Notes under the pieces: generated by a model
Databases searched by the model: none
The model's input: only the letters and a program-made list of their open reading frames with translations
What the model was told of the DNA's origin: nothing
NCBI RefSeq assembly: GCF_900541275.1
Contig: NZ_UQJH01000017.1
Span: forward strand, 1-34,386
From: an uncultured Porphyromonas sp.
Lineage (GTDB): Bacteria; Bacteroidota; Bacteroidia; Bacteroidales; Porphyromonadaceae
Direction: 5' to 3'
DNA length: 34,386 nt
Shown here: positions 23,602 to 31,730 of the stretch, in pieces
How positions within the stretch are numbered: position 1 is the stretch's first letter
Layout of the letters: each line of letters begins with the position of its first letter
Position numbers and translations under genes: made by a program

Positions 23602-24978
23602 TCAGTCGATCGCATCCGCCGGCACCTCGGGGAGATCCCTCAGCCCGGCGCGCAACTCCTCATCGGTGGGCGAGCCACCGGTGAGCGTGTGGCGGATGTA
23701 CTGCTCGTAGGCGGATATCTCGAGCTGACCGTGGCCCGAGAGGCAGAAGAGGATCGTCTCAGCCTTCCCATCCCTCTTGCACCGCTCCGCCTCGCGGATC
23801 GCTCCTGCGATGGCGTGGCAGCTCTCGGGGGCGGGGATGATCCCCTCCGTCCGGGCAAAGAGCATGCCGGCACGGAAGCTCTCTATCTGATCCACATCCA
23901 TCGCCTCTATGTAGTCGTCCCTGAGCAGCTGCGAGAAGGCTGACCCACCGCCGTGGTAGCGCAGTCCTCCGGCGTGGATGGCTGAGGGGACGAAGCTATG
24001 CCCCAGCGTGTACATCGGGATGAGCGGCGTGTAGCCCGCCTCGTCACCATAGTCGTAGGCGAAGCGCCCTCGCGTGAGCTTGGGGCAGGAGCTCGGCTCC
24101 ACGGCCACGTAGCGGGTGGTGGCGCCGTTGCGGAGGGTGTGGCGAAGGAAGGGGAAGATCATCCCGCTGAAGTTGGAGCCGCCACCGAAGCAGGCGATCA
24201 CCACGTCCGGCCGCTCTCCTGCCAGCGCCATCTGTCGCTCCGCCTCCAGCCCGATGACCGTCTGGTGCAGTCCCACATGGTTCATCACCGACCCGAGGAG
24301 GTACTTGGTATTGGGTGTGGTGCGTGCCAGCTCTATCGCCTCGGAGATCGCCATGCCGAGGGAGCCGGGGTTGTCGGGGTCTCGCGTCAGCACATCCTTC
24401 CCCGCCCGGGTGCTCATGCTGGGCGAGGGGGTGAGCTGAGCGCCGTAGACCTGCATCATTGTCCGGCGTGAGGGCTTCTGCTCGTAGCTCACTCGTACCT
24501 GATAGATGGCGCACTCCAGTCCGTAGATCCTACTCGCCAGCGAGAGGGCGCTGCCCCACTGACCGGCACCGGTCTCAGTGGTGACGTTGGTGATGCCCTG
24601 CTCCTTGGCATAGTAGGCCTGGGCGAGGGCGCTATTGAGCTTGTGCGAGCCGCAGGGACTGCCACCCTCGTCCTTGAAGTAAATGTGCGCCGGCGTGTCC
24701 AGTGCCCGCTCCAGCTCGTAGGCGCGTACGAGTGGCGTGCTTCGGTACATCCGGTACTTCTCTCTCACCTTCTCCGGTATTGCTATCCAGGCGTCTCGCT
24801 GATTGAGCTCTTGCCTGGCCGACTCCTCGACAAATATCGGGTAGAGGTCCTCGGCGGTGATCGGTCGGAGGCTCTTCGGGTCGAGCATGGGGAGTGGCTT
24901 GGTGGGCATCTCAGCCTGGATATTGTACCACTCTGTGGGGATCTCGCTCTCGGGGAGGATGATTTTCTTTTGCTTCAT
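23602..24978 (-). CDS. trpB: TrpB2-type tryptophan synthase beta chain
   Basis: 458 residues. A PLP enzyme that joins indole and serine to make tryptophan. The TrpB2 form is longer than TrpB1 and often lacks a TrpA partner. The cofactor lysine is K113 in GSPCGSHKLNSA. The ETGAGQWG segment binds substrate and the phosphate loop is CFGGGSNF. The long N-terminus and the C-terminal extension fit TrpB2. No other trp gene is in the window, so it may salvage indole or take part in another pathway. It is solitary and has no clear promoter in the 290-bp upstream region. Confidence 0.92.
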   Translation of the reverse strand: MKQKKIILPESEIPTEWYNIQAEMPTKPLPMLDPKSLRPITAEDLYPIFVEESARQELNQRDAWIAIPEKVREKYRMYRSTPLVRAYELERALDTPAHIYFKDEGGSPCGSHKLNSALAQAYYAKEQGITNVTTETGAGQWGSALSLASRIYGLECAIYQVRVSYEQKPSRRTMMQVYGAQLTPSPSMSTRAGKDVLTRDPDNPGSLGMAISEAIELARTTPNTKYLLGSVMNHVGLHQTVIGLEAERQMALAGERPDVVIACFGGGSNFSGMIFPFLRHTLRNGATTRYVAVEPSSCPKLTRGRFAYDYGDEAGYTPLIPMYTLGHSFVPSAIHAGGLRYHGGGSAFSQLLRDDYIEAMDVDQIESFRAGMLFARTEGIIPAPESCHAIAGAIREAERCKRDGKAETILFCLSGHGQLEISAYEQYIRHTLTGGSPTDEELRAGLRDLPEVPADAID

Positions 24979-25272
24979 GATGTATGGAAAAAAATGTGTC
25001 TCGGGATAGGATCTTGCAGCGACGAAAGGGATGCAAGGTCCCGCTGATATGGATGTAAAATAAAGGAGCAGGAGACAACCGGCGTACCGGATGTCTCCTG
25101 CTCTTGTATGGTATCGGGATTTCTCTCCCGTCCCTATGAGTCTCTTAGATCATACCTATAGAGACATCAGCAGTCCTGCTCCGGTATACAGTCGTATATC
25201 GGAGCCACCACCAGCGATTGAGCGTGCTGCTCTGCGGTCTGAGGGCAAGGACTGACATGGTAGAGTCTTGGA
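24979..25272. other. Intergenic region between trpB2 and tonB
   Basis: No gene seen. It contains the tonB terminator (25066-25103) and a weaker inverted repeat (CTCCGGTATA with TATATCGGAG, around 25179-25204). No promoter consensus for the trpB2 gene was found. Confidence 0.5.
25066..25103 (-). terminator. Intrinsic terminator downstream of tonB
   Basis: Perfect 12-bp stem (GAGCAGGAGACA at 25066-25077 with its complement at 25092-25103) with inner CCGG pairing. On the minus strand it is followed by CTTTATTTTAC. It lies 170 bp after the tonB stop. Confidence 0.75.
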
Positions 25273-26001
25273 TTAGCGAAGCTTGAAGGTCACAGGGAGA
25301 TTGAAGCGGCAGCGAACCGGCTTACCAGTCTGCATACCGGGCTTCCACTTCGGCATAGACTCCACGACGCGGACGGCCTCCTTATCAAGAGAGGGGTCTA
25401 CACCGCGGGCAATCTTTACATTGGAGACAGAGCCGTCGCGCTCCACGACGAAGCTGACCATTACCTTGCCCTGGATGTTATTCTCAGCGGCGATGGCAGG
25501 ATACTTCACGTGGTCATTGAGCCACTTCAGCATAGCGGTCTGACCGCCGGGGAACTCTGGCATCTCCTCGAGGAACTCGAAGATCTGCTCCTCCTCTACC
25601 TTCTCCTGCTTACGACCCTGCTGTGCAGGTGCCGGCGGAGTAAAGGTCTGCTGCAGCTTGTCGAAGGAGTCGTCCACAGAGGCGATCTCCACATCGGCAA
25701 CCTTGACGTCATCCTCGACGACCTGGAGGATCTCCACATTCACCGGAGCCTCCTCGGGCTCGGGGGGTGGGGGAGGGGTCTCGTCGGGTGGCGTGATCAT
25801 AATGTCCTCGACTTCCTCGATGACTGCGTCAGACTGTACATCGTCCACCTTGACGTCGTGTGTACCCCACTCAAAGGCTACAAACACGAGACCCAGGGAG
25901 ACGAGCAAGCCCATCAAGAAGTACGTGCCCTTGTTTTTCTCAAGGTCAGCACGCTTAGTCTTCTTGACCTGACGGTCCTCGACGTTCATGTTATTGCTCA
26001 T
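25273..26001 (-). CDS. tonB: TonB family energy transducer
   Basis: 242 residues. It couples the inner-membrane proton gradient to outer-membrane TonB-dependent receptors. One membrane anchor is at about 26-45. A Pro/Glu-rich periplasmic linker (TPPDETPPPPPEPEEAP, ~69-86) follows. The C-terminal TonB domain (~150-242) has KYPAIAAENNIQGKVMVSF and DGSVSNVKI, ending in LPVTFKLR. ExbB and ExbD genes are not adjacent. It has a good promoter (26075-26104) and its own terminator, so it is monocistronic. It could serve the receptor encoded at 29056-31458. Confidence 0.93.
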   Translation of the reverse strand: MSNNMNVEDRQVKKTKRADLEKNKGTYFLMGLLVSLGLVFVAFEWGTHDVKVDDVQSDAVIEEVEDIMITPPDETPPPPPEPEEAPVNVEILQVVEDDVKVADVEIASVDDSFDKLQQTFTPPAPAQQGRKQEKVEEEQIFEFLEEMPEFPGGQTAMLKWLNDHVKYPAIAAENNIQGKVMVSFVVERDGSVSNVKIARGVDPSLDKEAVRVVESMPKWKPGMQTGKPVRCRFNLPVTFKLR

Positions 26002-26074
26002 GCTACTTGTAAGTTATAGAGTTTTTTGTTGGTTTCGTCATACTCCTCCGCAGTCGAAGCTACGGACTTGTCCA

Positions 26075-26104
26075 CAAATGTACTCTTTTTATTGAGAAAA
26101 CAAA
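26075..26104 (-). promoter_or_regulatory. tonB promoter (-33 and -7)
   Basis: On the minus strand, TTTG (26101-26104) is followed after 18 bp by TACATTTG (26075-26082), close to the Bacteroidetes TTTG-N19-TAnnTTTG form. It implies a leader of about 65 nt. Confidence 0.6.
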
Positions 26105-26130
26105 GCACATCCGGGGGAGAAATACTTTTT

Positions 26131-26826
26131 TCACCTCCTACTACCGCTATATATCGATATGTAGTAAAGCAGAGTTGCAAGCGATCCTACTGCCGCAATC
26201 ACGTAGGTGTAGGCGGCGCTACGTAGCGCACTGACGGCGTACTTGTGGTCCTCAGGACCAGTTACCCCGCTTCGCTCCAGCCAGCCGAGAGCGCGTCTAC
26301 TCGCATCGATCTCCACAGGCAGGGTGACGAAGCTGAAGAGCGTCGTCGCGGCAAAGAGGATGATCCCGAAGAGGAGCAGCTGGGGGAAGACCCGCACTAA
26401 TAGCAGCCCGGCAAGCAGCACGATGCTGAGGATATTGGAGGAGAAGGTGACCACAGGTACCAGAGCTGTCCGCAGGCGGAGCATGCTGTACCCCACGTGG
26501 TGCTGCAGGGCATGCCCAGTCTCGTGTGCCGCTACGGCAGCGGCGGCGACGCTCCTTGAGGAGTAGACCCCCTCGCTGAGGTTGATCGTCCGGTCGCCGG
26601 GGTTGTAGAAGTCTGTCAGCATCCCTTGCGTCGGGCGCACCTCCACATCGGTGATGCCACTCTCGCGAAGCATCTTCTCAGCCACCTCCTTGCCGGTGAG
26701 TCCGTCGTGGAGGGGGATCTTGCTGTACTTGCGGAATTTTGACGTCAGGCTCCTCTGGATGATCATCCCGACGATCATCACCACGAAGAGGAGGATCCAG
26801 AGGAGTGTGCTTGTGGAGCCGGTCAT
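26131..26826 (-). CDS. Membrane zinc metallopeptidase (YugP-like)
   Basis: 231 residues. A neutral zinc metallopeptidase of the Zn_peptidase_2 family. There is an N-terminal membrane helix (~8-24), the active-site HETGH (H101, E102, H105), and two or three membrane helices at ~118-165 and 205-225. A physiological substrate is not known for this family. It starts only 6 bp after the purA stop, so the two are cotranscribed. Confidence 0.9.
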   Translation of the reverse strand: MTGSTSTLLWILLFVVMIVGMIIQRSLTSKFRKYSKIPLHDGLTGKEVAEKMLRESGITDVEVRPTQGMLTDFYNPGDRTINLSEGVYSSRSVAAAAVAAHETGHALQHHVGYSMLRLRTALVPVVTFSSNILSIVLLAGLLLVRVFPQLLLFGIILFAATTLFSFVTLPVEIDASRRALGWLERSGVTGPEDHKYAVSALRSAAYTYVIAAVGSLATLLYYISIYSGSRR

Positions 26827-26832
26827 GGTCGA

Positions 26833-28125
26833 TCAGATCTCTCTCAGGATGATGGTCTGCTTGCGGTCCGGACCGACAGAGACGATGGAGATGGGTGCCC
26901 CCAACTCCCTCTCGATGAAGCGCATGAAGGAGGTGAAGGCCTCCGGTAGATCCTCAGCTCGGGTGATGCCAGTGAGGTCGCACTTCCAGCCGGGCAGGGT
27001 GGTGTAGATCGGCTCGATCTCGGCATTGATGTCAAAGGGGTACTCCGTCGTCTCCTTCCCATTGACCCGGTACTTCGTGCAGACCTTGATCTCCTCGAAG
27101 CCTCCCAGCACGTCGCCCTTGGTCATGATCAGGTCGGTGACACCGCTGAGCATGGTGGTGTACTTGAGCGTCACGAGATCGATCCAGCCACAGCGGCGCT
27201 TCCGTCCGGTGACCGCGCCGTACTCGTGTCCCACGCGGCTCATCTCGTCCCCGGTCTCATCGAAGAGCTCTGTCGGGAAGGGCCCCTCGCCGACGCGAGT
27301 GCAGTAGGCCTTGAAGATCCCAAATACCCGACCGATCCGGGACGGTGCCACACCGAAGCCGGCACAGCAGCCCGAGGCGATCGTGGTGGAGGAGGTGACG
27401 AAGGGGTAGGAGCCGTAGTCGATGTCCAGCAGACTGCCCTGCGCCCCCTCGGCGAGCACATGCTTGCCCTCGCGGAGGGCGTCATTGACAAAGTACTCGC
27501 AGTTGATCAGCTTGTAGGCTCTCAGCTTCTCAATCGCGTCGAAGAACTCTCTCTCCAGCTCAGCAAAGGAGGCCTCCTGGAGAGGGTCGTGACCCAGCAG
27601 GTCGCACAGCATGCGGCGATGACGCTCCCGATGAGCCTCGTACTTGGCGCGGAAGTCAGGGGTCTCGATGTCGCCGACGCGAAGTCCGTTGCGACTGATC
27701 TTATCGGTGTAGGTCGGTCCGATGCCCTTGCCGGTGGTACCGATCTTTGTGCTTCCCTTGGCCTGCTCATTGGCAGCATCGAGGAGACGATGGGTCGGCA
27801 GTATGAGGTGGGTCTTGCGAGCAATGCGCAGCCGCTCGTGGAGCACCACGCCGGCCTCCTCCAGCTCCTCGGCCTCCTTGGCGAAGAGGATTGGGTCGAG
27901 CACCACACCGTTACCGATGATATTGACAGACCCGCTCTGGAAGACTCCCGACGGCACAGATCTCAGGACGTGGGTCTTGCCCTCGATCTCCAGCGTGTGA
28001 CCGGCATTGGGGCCGCCCTGGAAGCGTCCGACGATATCATAATGGGGGGTCAGCACATCGACCACCTTTCCCTTTCCCTCATCGCCCCACTGCAGTCCCA
28101 GCAGGACATCTACCTTATTATCCAT
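26833..28125 (-). CDS. purA: Adenylosuccinate synthetase
   Basis: 430 residues, full length. It makes adenylosuccinate from IMP, aspartate and GTP, the first committed step to AMP. The GTP-binding loop is WGDEGKGK (13-20). The NAGHTLE segment (~40-46), GTTGKGIGPTYTDK and the C-terminal GPDRKQTI are all typical. It leads the purA-metallopeptidase pair and has a -7 box at 28164. Confidence 0.97.
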   Translation of the reverse strand: MDNKVDVLLGLQWGDEGKGKVVDVLTPHYDIVGRFQGGPNAGHTLEIEGKTHVLRSVPSGVFQSGSVNIIGNGVVLDPILFAKEAEELEEAGVVLHERLRIARKTHLILPTHRLLDAANEQAKGSTKIGTTGKGIGPTYTDKISRNGLRVGDIETPDFRAKYEAHRERHRRMLCDLLGHDPLQEASFAELEREFFDAIEKLRAYKLINCEYFVNDALREGKHVLAEGAQGSLLDIDYGSYPFVTSSTTIASGCCAGFGVAPSRIGRVFGIFKAYCTRVGEGPFPTELFDETGDEMSRVGHEYGAVTGRKRRCGWIDLVTLKYTTMLSGVTDLIMTKGDVLGGFEEIKVCTKYRVNGKETTEYPFDINAEIEPIYTTLPGWKCDLTGITRAEDLPEAFTSFMRFIERELGAPISIVSVGPDRKQTIILREI

Positions 28126-28163
28126 AGCTCAGTATCTATTCTATCTTACTATATCTGTGAGTA

Positions 28164-28171
28164 CAAATATA
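28164..28171 (-). promoter_or_regulatory. purA promoter -7 box
   Basis: Reads TATATTTG on the minus strand, an exact TAnnTTTG match, 38 bp upstream of the purA start. A TTTG lies 24 bp further upstream, longer than the usual spacing. Confidence 0.45.
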
Positions 28172-28198
28172 GCAATTTCGCCACTCTTTCATCCGCAA

Positions 28199-28235
28199 AG
28201 GAGTCGGAGAGGGCGAAACGCTCTCTCCGACTCCT
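28199..28235 (-). terminator. Long hairpin after the small lipoprotein gene
   Basis: A stem of up to 17 bp (28199-28215 with 28219-28235) with a 3-base AAA loop, lying 25 bp after the lipoprotein stop. The following T run on the minus strand is short, so termination could be partial. Confidence 0.6.
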
Positions 28236-28260
28236 CTCTCTCTTGCCGGTGCCGATAGAC

Positions 28261-28803
28261 CTACTTCGCTATCACTTCCACCCTCTCCTCCTTGAAGTCC
28301 AGTCTCAGTGTGATGAGGAGAGGACCCCTGTCCGGACGCTTGATGATCTTGTCGCCGATCCGTATGCTCTGCAGCACGAAGACGCTGTCCATAATGTATC
28401 CCTCCCGTCCGTGAGCGAAGGTCATGGTGCACTCGAGGGGAATGCTCTGAGTCTTGTAGGCAATCTTGATCCGTGACTTGACGGTCCCCTTTCTCTCTCC
28501 CTTCATCACGGAGGAGGGAATGGGTGCCATGAAGTTGATGTAGCAGTCATTTCCCTTGGTGACAAAGGAGTAGGGGATCCGGTTGCCGCCTCGCTCGGTA
28601 TCAAAGATCATCAGATCTCTGACCAGGGCATCGTTCATAACTGGCTTCCCCATCCAGTCCTCCAGCCGGATCGCCACGTGTGTATCCCTGACCCCTTCCG
28701 GCTCGTGCATATCGATCGGCTCGCGGCTCCCGTCCTTGCAGGAGAGCAGTGAGGAGAGGACGATCAGTCCGAGGGATAGTCTGAGGATAAGGTTTCTCTT
28801 CAT
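28261..28803 (-). CDS. Small lipoprotein of unknown function
   Basis: 180 residues from the ATG at 28801-28803. A longer reading frame begins at 28854, but this start places a lipoprotein signal first (MKRNLILRLSLGLIVLSSLL) with lipobox LLSC. The mature part appears beta-rich (HVAIRLEDWMGKPVMNDALV, then YSFVTKGNDCYINFMAP). The family is not recognised. It may resemble FimB- or Mfa2-like anchoring domains only in its general layout, which is weak. It has a promoter -7 box at 28877 and a four-palindrome array immediately upstream. That makes it the most likely regulated gene near the array. Confidence 0.75.
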   Translation of the reverse strand: MKRNLILRLSLGLIVLSSLLSCKDGSREPIDMHEPEGVRDTHVAIRLEDWMGKPVMNDALVRDLMIFDTERGGNRIPYSFVTKGNDCYINFMAPIPSSVMKGERKGTVKSRIKIAYKTQSIPLECTMTFAHGREGYIMDSVFVLQSIRIGDKIIKRPDRGPLLITLRLDFKEERVEVIAK

Positions 28804-28876
28804 GGGATAGTGCTTGTTCAGTGGTTGGTATGTAGCCGGGAGAGGTGATGACATAGACGATCGGCTCCTCTCACGA

Positions 28877-28884
28877 CAAAGGTA
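28877..28884 (-). promoter_or_regulatory. Lipoprotein gene promoter -7 box
   Basis: Reads TACCTTTG on the minus strand, an exact match. The predicted transcription start is near 28870, 67 nt from the ATG. There is no -33 TTTG; the palindrome array begins 29 bp upstream, which fits activator-dependent transcription. Confidence 0.5.
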
Positions 28885-28913
28885 GGCAACAATCCTATCC
28901 CAGACCGCTCTTT

Positions 28914-28997
28914 TCTAATACCGATATTAGAGTCATCTAATATCGGTATTAGAAAAGCCTAATATCGGTATTAGATGACTCTAATATCGGTATTAGA
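28914..28997. repeat. Four 18-bp palindromes at exact 22-bp spacing
   Basis: Units at 28914-28931, 28936-28953, 28958-28975 and 28980-28997. Unit 1 is TCTAATACCGATATTAGA; units 2-4 are its reverse complement TCTAATATCGGTATTAGA, with unit 3 having C in place of the first T. The start-to-start distance is 22 bp each time. Spacers are GTCA, AAAG and TGAC; the first and third are complementary, so the whole block is also one large inverted repeat. It lies between the end of the TonB-dependent receptor and the promoter of the small lipoprotein. Confidence 0.95.
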
Positions 28998-29055
28998 TCC
29001 GGAGGACCCCCACGTGCTGACAGTCAGGCTCTCGCGATGCGGTCCGTGCAGCCGC

Positions 29056-31458
29056 TCAGCGGACGGTGAAGCTGATGCGCCAGGTCGCCATAATGGCGAA
29101 GCCCTGGAGCCGCATCGCCGTGTAGTCGTTGGTCCGCTCGTTGTAGGTCATGGCCATGACGTTGCGGTAGTTGGTGACATTCTGCAGGTCGAGGCCATAC
29201 TCCTCCGTGATCCGTCTTCCCGGGTGGCGGAAGCCCAGCTTAATATCGGTCCGGAAGTAGGGCTTCATCCGGAGGGTGTTACTCTGCTCAGCATCGAGGA
29301 CGGGGCGCTTCTGGGCTGCAGACTGCTCCCTCAGGAGTGGCGTGTAGCGCATACCTCCGGCGACGGTACTCTTGAGGTCTGCCGTGAGTGTCCACGACTC
29401 GCTGAGGGCGTACTCACCGCCGCCGGTGAGGTTGAGGATGTACCCGCTGTCCATCGCCGTGTGCCACCGCTTGGAGGAGGAGCCGGTGGTGTAGGTGGAG
29501 CTGAAGAGGGTCGCATTGGTGAGGAGGTAGTAATTCTTGGAGATAAATTTCTCCAGCGTCAGCTCCACGCCGACGTTTCGCCCGGTTCCGCGATTGACAA
29601 GACTTGGCAGGGGGACGATGCAGTTGTCATCCGAGACGCCGACATTGAGCATACTCCAGGCGGAGGTGGGGTCCTGCTGCACCGGGATGTCAAAGAGGTG
29701 CTGGTAGTAGCCCTCCACCTTGAGGTGCCAGTCGGGGGCAAAGGCCCAGTCGTAGTAGGCGTCCGCATGCCAGGCACGAGACGGCTTAAGGTCCCTATTG
29801 GTCTCCTCGTCCGAACCTGGTATGCGGGCGAAGTAGAAGGTCCTCGGCTGGAGCTGGCTGTAGAGCCCTCCCGCCAGTCCGAGGATATGGGACGGCGCCG
29901 GCTCGTACATAAGTCCCAAGCGTGGCTCGAGAGTCTTATATATATTGAGTGTAGTCATCATGCCGTGGAGACCTGCGGTGAGAGCCCAGCGCTGGGAGGG
30001 CTTGTAGCGGTACTGACCATAGAGACGCACCACACCAAATCGCCCCTTCTCGCTTACCGTGCCCGCATCCGTTGCTATCGGTATGTCAGCGTGGTAGTCC
30101 ACCTGATAGATATCTCCTGTCGCTCCCGCCACCACGAGAGAGGAGAGGTCGGGGTGCCAGGTGAGATCGGTGTGGAGGGAGTACTTGATCTCCTTGGAGG
30201 TGTCCTTCATCACCCGCTCGTAGTTGTCCGTCAGCTCACCATTCTCCTTGAGTTGCTTCCTGACATCGAGGTCAAGGGTCGTACGGACGAGGGAGAGGGT
30301 AGTGCGCTGCTGCACCTGCTTGCTCCACCGGGCATCGTGGGTGAGGCCGATGATGAGATTGCTACTGCCCTCGTCGATGAGCTGATTGTAGCTGTCGAGC
30401 GCCCCCTCATCCTCGATGTCGATCATAGCGTCTTTCTCTGACACCATTTTCTCTGTGTCGATCTTGATGAAGCTCTTCCCCCAGAGAGTCATGAGGGAGA
30501 GACTGTGCCGGTCGTCGGCGTGGAGGGTGACCTTGGCCGTCAGGTCCTGATACTCCGGCACGGCGGGGAGCTTCATCAGCTTCAGTCCGCTCATGATCCG
30601 CGGAACGGAGTAACGGTAGGAGATGAGGTAATTGGACTCGCTCCCTACAGGGATTGGTCCCTCGAGTCCCAGCTCCAGACCACCGTAGCCTGTCTGCAGC
30701 CAGCCCTCGTGGTGTGCGGTGTTGCCGGGGCGCATCGTCAGGTCAAAGATGCCAGAGAGGGCGTTGCCGAAGGGGGCCGGCCAGGCGCTGAGGTGGAAGT
30801 CAGAGTTGGTCAGCAGGTTGGTATTGATCATCGAGACCTGCCCGCCAGTGAGACCGATGCCGGCATTGAAATGATTGAGATTGGGCACCTCGATGCCATC
30901 GAGGACCCACTGCAGGCCTATGGGGCTATTGCCACGGATGATGATGTCATTGCGGCTGTCGTTGGCGGGCATGACGCCGGCAAAGCTCCGCACCATACGT
31001 GCCGGGTCTCCGAGCGAGGAGGCAAAGCGGTAGGTCTCATCGGTGCTGAAGCTCCGCCCCCCGGCGAAGCTCAGCGGGTCGAGCGTCTTGCTCTTGTCGT
31101 AGGGAGCGGAGACCACCACCTCACCCAGCACGACATCCAGGGGCTCCAGCTCTACATCGAGGACCGTCTCCTTGGTCGGCATCACGGTGACCGACAGCTC
31201 GCGGCTCAGGAAGCCGATGCTCCGCACCTCGATCGTCTGGCGCCCGATGGGTGCACGGAGCTCAAAGGTCCCGTCCTCTCCCATCGTGGTGTAGACCAGT
31301 GGGTCTGTCCCCCGAACAAGGATCGTGGCGGCGGTGATGGGTGCATTGGGGTTGGCGCTCGTGATCCTACCCCTGACGGTCCCCTGCCCGAGGGCGACCA
31401 AGGGAAGGAGAAGGAGGATGCCGAGCAGCAGGATGGCTTGACGACTGAATGACGACAT
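29056..31458 (-). CDS. TonB-dependent outer-membrane receptor
   Basis: 800 residues. A signal peptide (MSSFSRQAILLLGILLLLP, cleavage near ALGQ) is followed by a carboxypeptidase-regulatory-like beta domain (~26-110). The plug domain has DIIIRGNSPIGLQWVLDGIE near 170-190, and a 22-strand-type barrel makes up the rest. No SusD partner is adjacent, so this is not a classical Sus pair. The ligand is unknown. Energy could come from the TonB encoded at 25273. The last residues are WRISFTVR and do not end in Phe. It has a -7 box at 31502 and a palindrome at 31522. Confidence 0.92.
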   Translation of the reverse strand: MSSFSRQAILLLGILLLLPLVALGQGTVRGRITSANPNAPITAATILVRGTDPLVYTTMGEDGTFELRAPIGRQTIEVRSIGFLSRELSVTVMPTKETVLDVELEPLDVVLGEVVVSAPYDKSKTLDPLSFAGGRSFSTDETYRFASSLGDPARMVRSFAGVMPANDSRNDIIIRGNSPIGLQWVLDGIEVPNLNHFNAGIGLTGGQVSMINTNLLTNSDFHLSAWPAPFGNALSGIFDLTMRPGNTAHHEGWLQTGYGGLELGLEGPIPVGSESNYLISYRYSVPRIMSGLKLMKLPAVPEYQDLTAKVTLHADDRHSLSLMTLWGKSFIKIDTEKMVSEKDAMIDIEDEGALDSYNQLIDEGSSNLIIGLTHDARWSKQVQQRTTLSLVRTTLDLDVRKQLKENGELTDNYERVMKDTSKEIKYSLHTDLTWHPDLSSLVVAGATGDIYQVDYHADIPIATDAGTVSEKGRFGVVRLYGQYRYKPSQRWALTAGLHGMMTTLNIYKTLEPRLGLMYEPAPSHILGLAGGLYSQLQPRTFYFARIPGSDEETNRDLKPSRAWHADAYYDWAFAPDWHLKVEGYYQHLFDIPVQQDPTSAWSMLNVGVSDDNCIVPLPSLVNRGTGRNVGVELTLEKFISKNYYLLTNATLFSSTYTTGSSSKRWHTAMDSGYILNLTGGGEYALSESWTLTADLKSTVAGGMRYTPLLREQSAAQKRPVLDAEQSNTLRMKPYFRTDIKLGFRHPGRRITEEYGLDLQNVTNYRNVMAMTYNERTNDYTAMRLQGFAIMATWRISFTVR

Positions 31459-31501
31459 AGCAGTACTATGCTGAGTGATGTTTTCTGGTGACTTAATGCC
31501 C

Positions 31502-31541
31502 CAAAGTTAGCTTTTTCTTATGACAAATTGGTTTCTTTGTC
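31502..31541 (-). promoter_or_regulatory. TonB-dependent receptor promoter and possible operator
   Basis: TAACTTTG on the minus strand (31502-31509), an exact -7 match, 43 bp before the start codon. A 20-bp inverted repeat GACAAA-N8-TTTGTC lies at 31522-31541, covering the -33 position, and could bind a regulator. Confidence 0.45.
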
Positions 31542-31730
31542 GTTACAGATTCAGACCTTTTCAGAATTAAGTGTTTCTCCGAGAGTCATCCGATGTGAGA
31601 CTACTCACTAATGGTCAACCATCCCCGACCCTGCTGCAAGATGCTGATGCGCATTAGTGTATGACTATATCAGGAAAATAGTGTATTATTGCACGCTCCC
31701 AACCAAAGAAGCAGAGCAGGATCAAGGGAT

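Noticed and set aside
28914..28997. CRISPR array
   Set aside because: Repeats are perfect palindromes separated by only 4 bp and two spacers are complementary; there are no cas genes.
28975..30441. 488-codon plus-strand reading frame opposite the TonB-dependent receptor
   Set aside because: Antisense shadow of a clearly identified gene in GC-rich DNA; the product has no domain and starts in the palindrome array.
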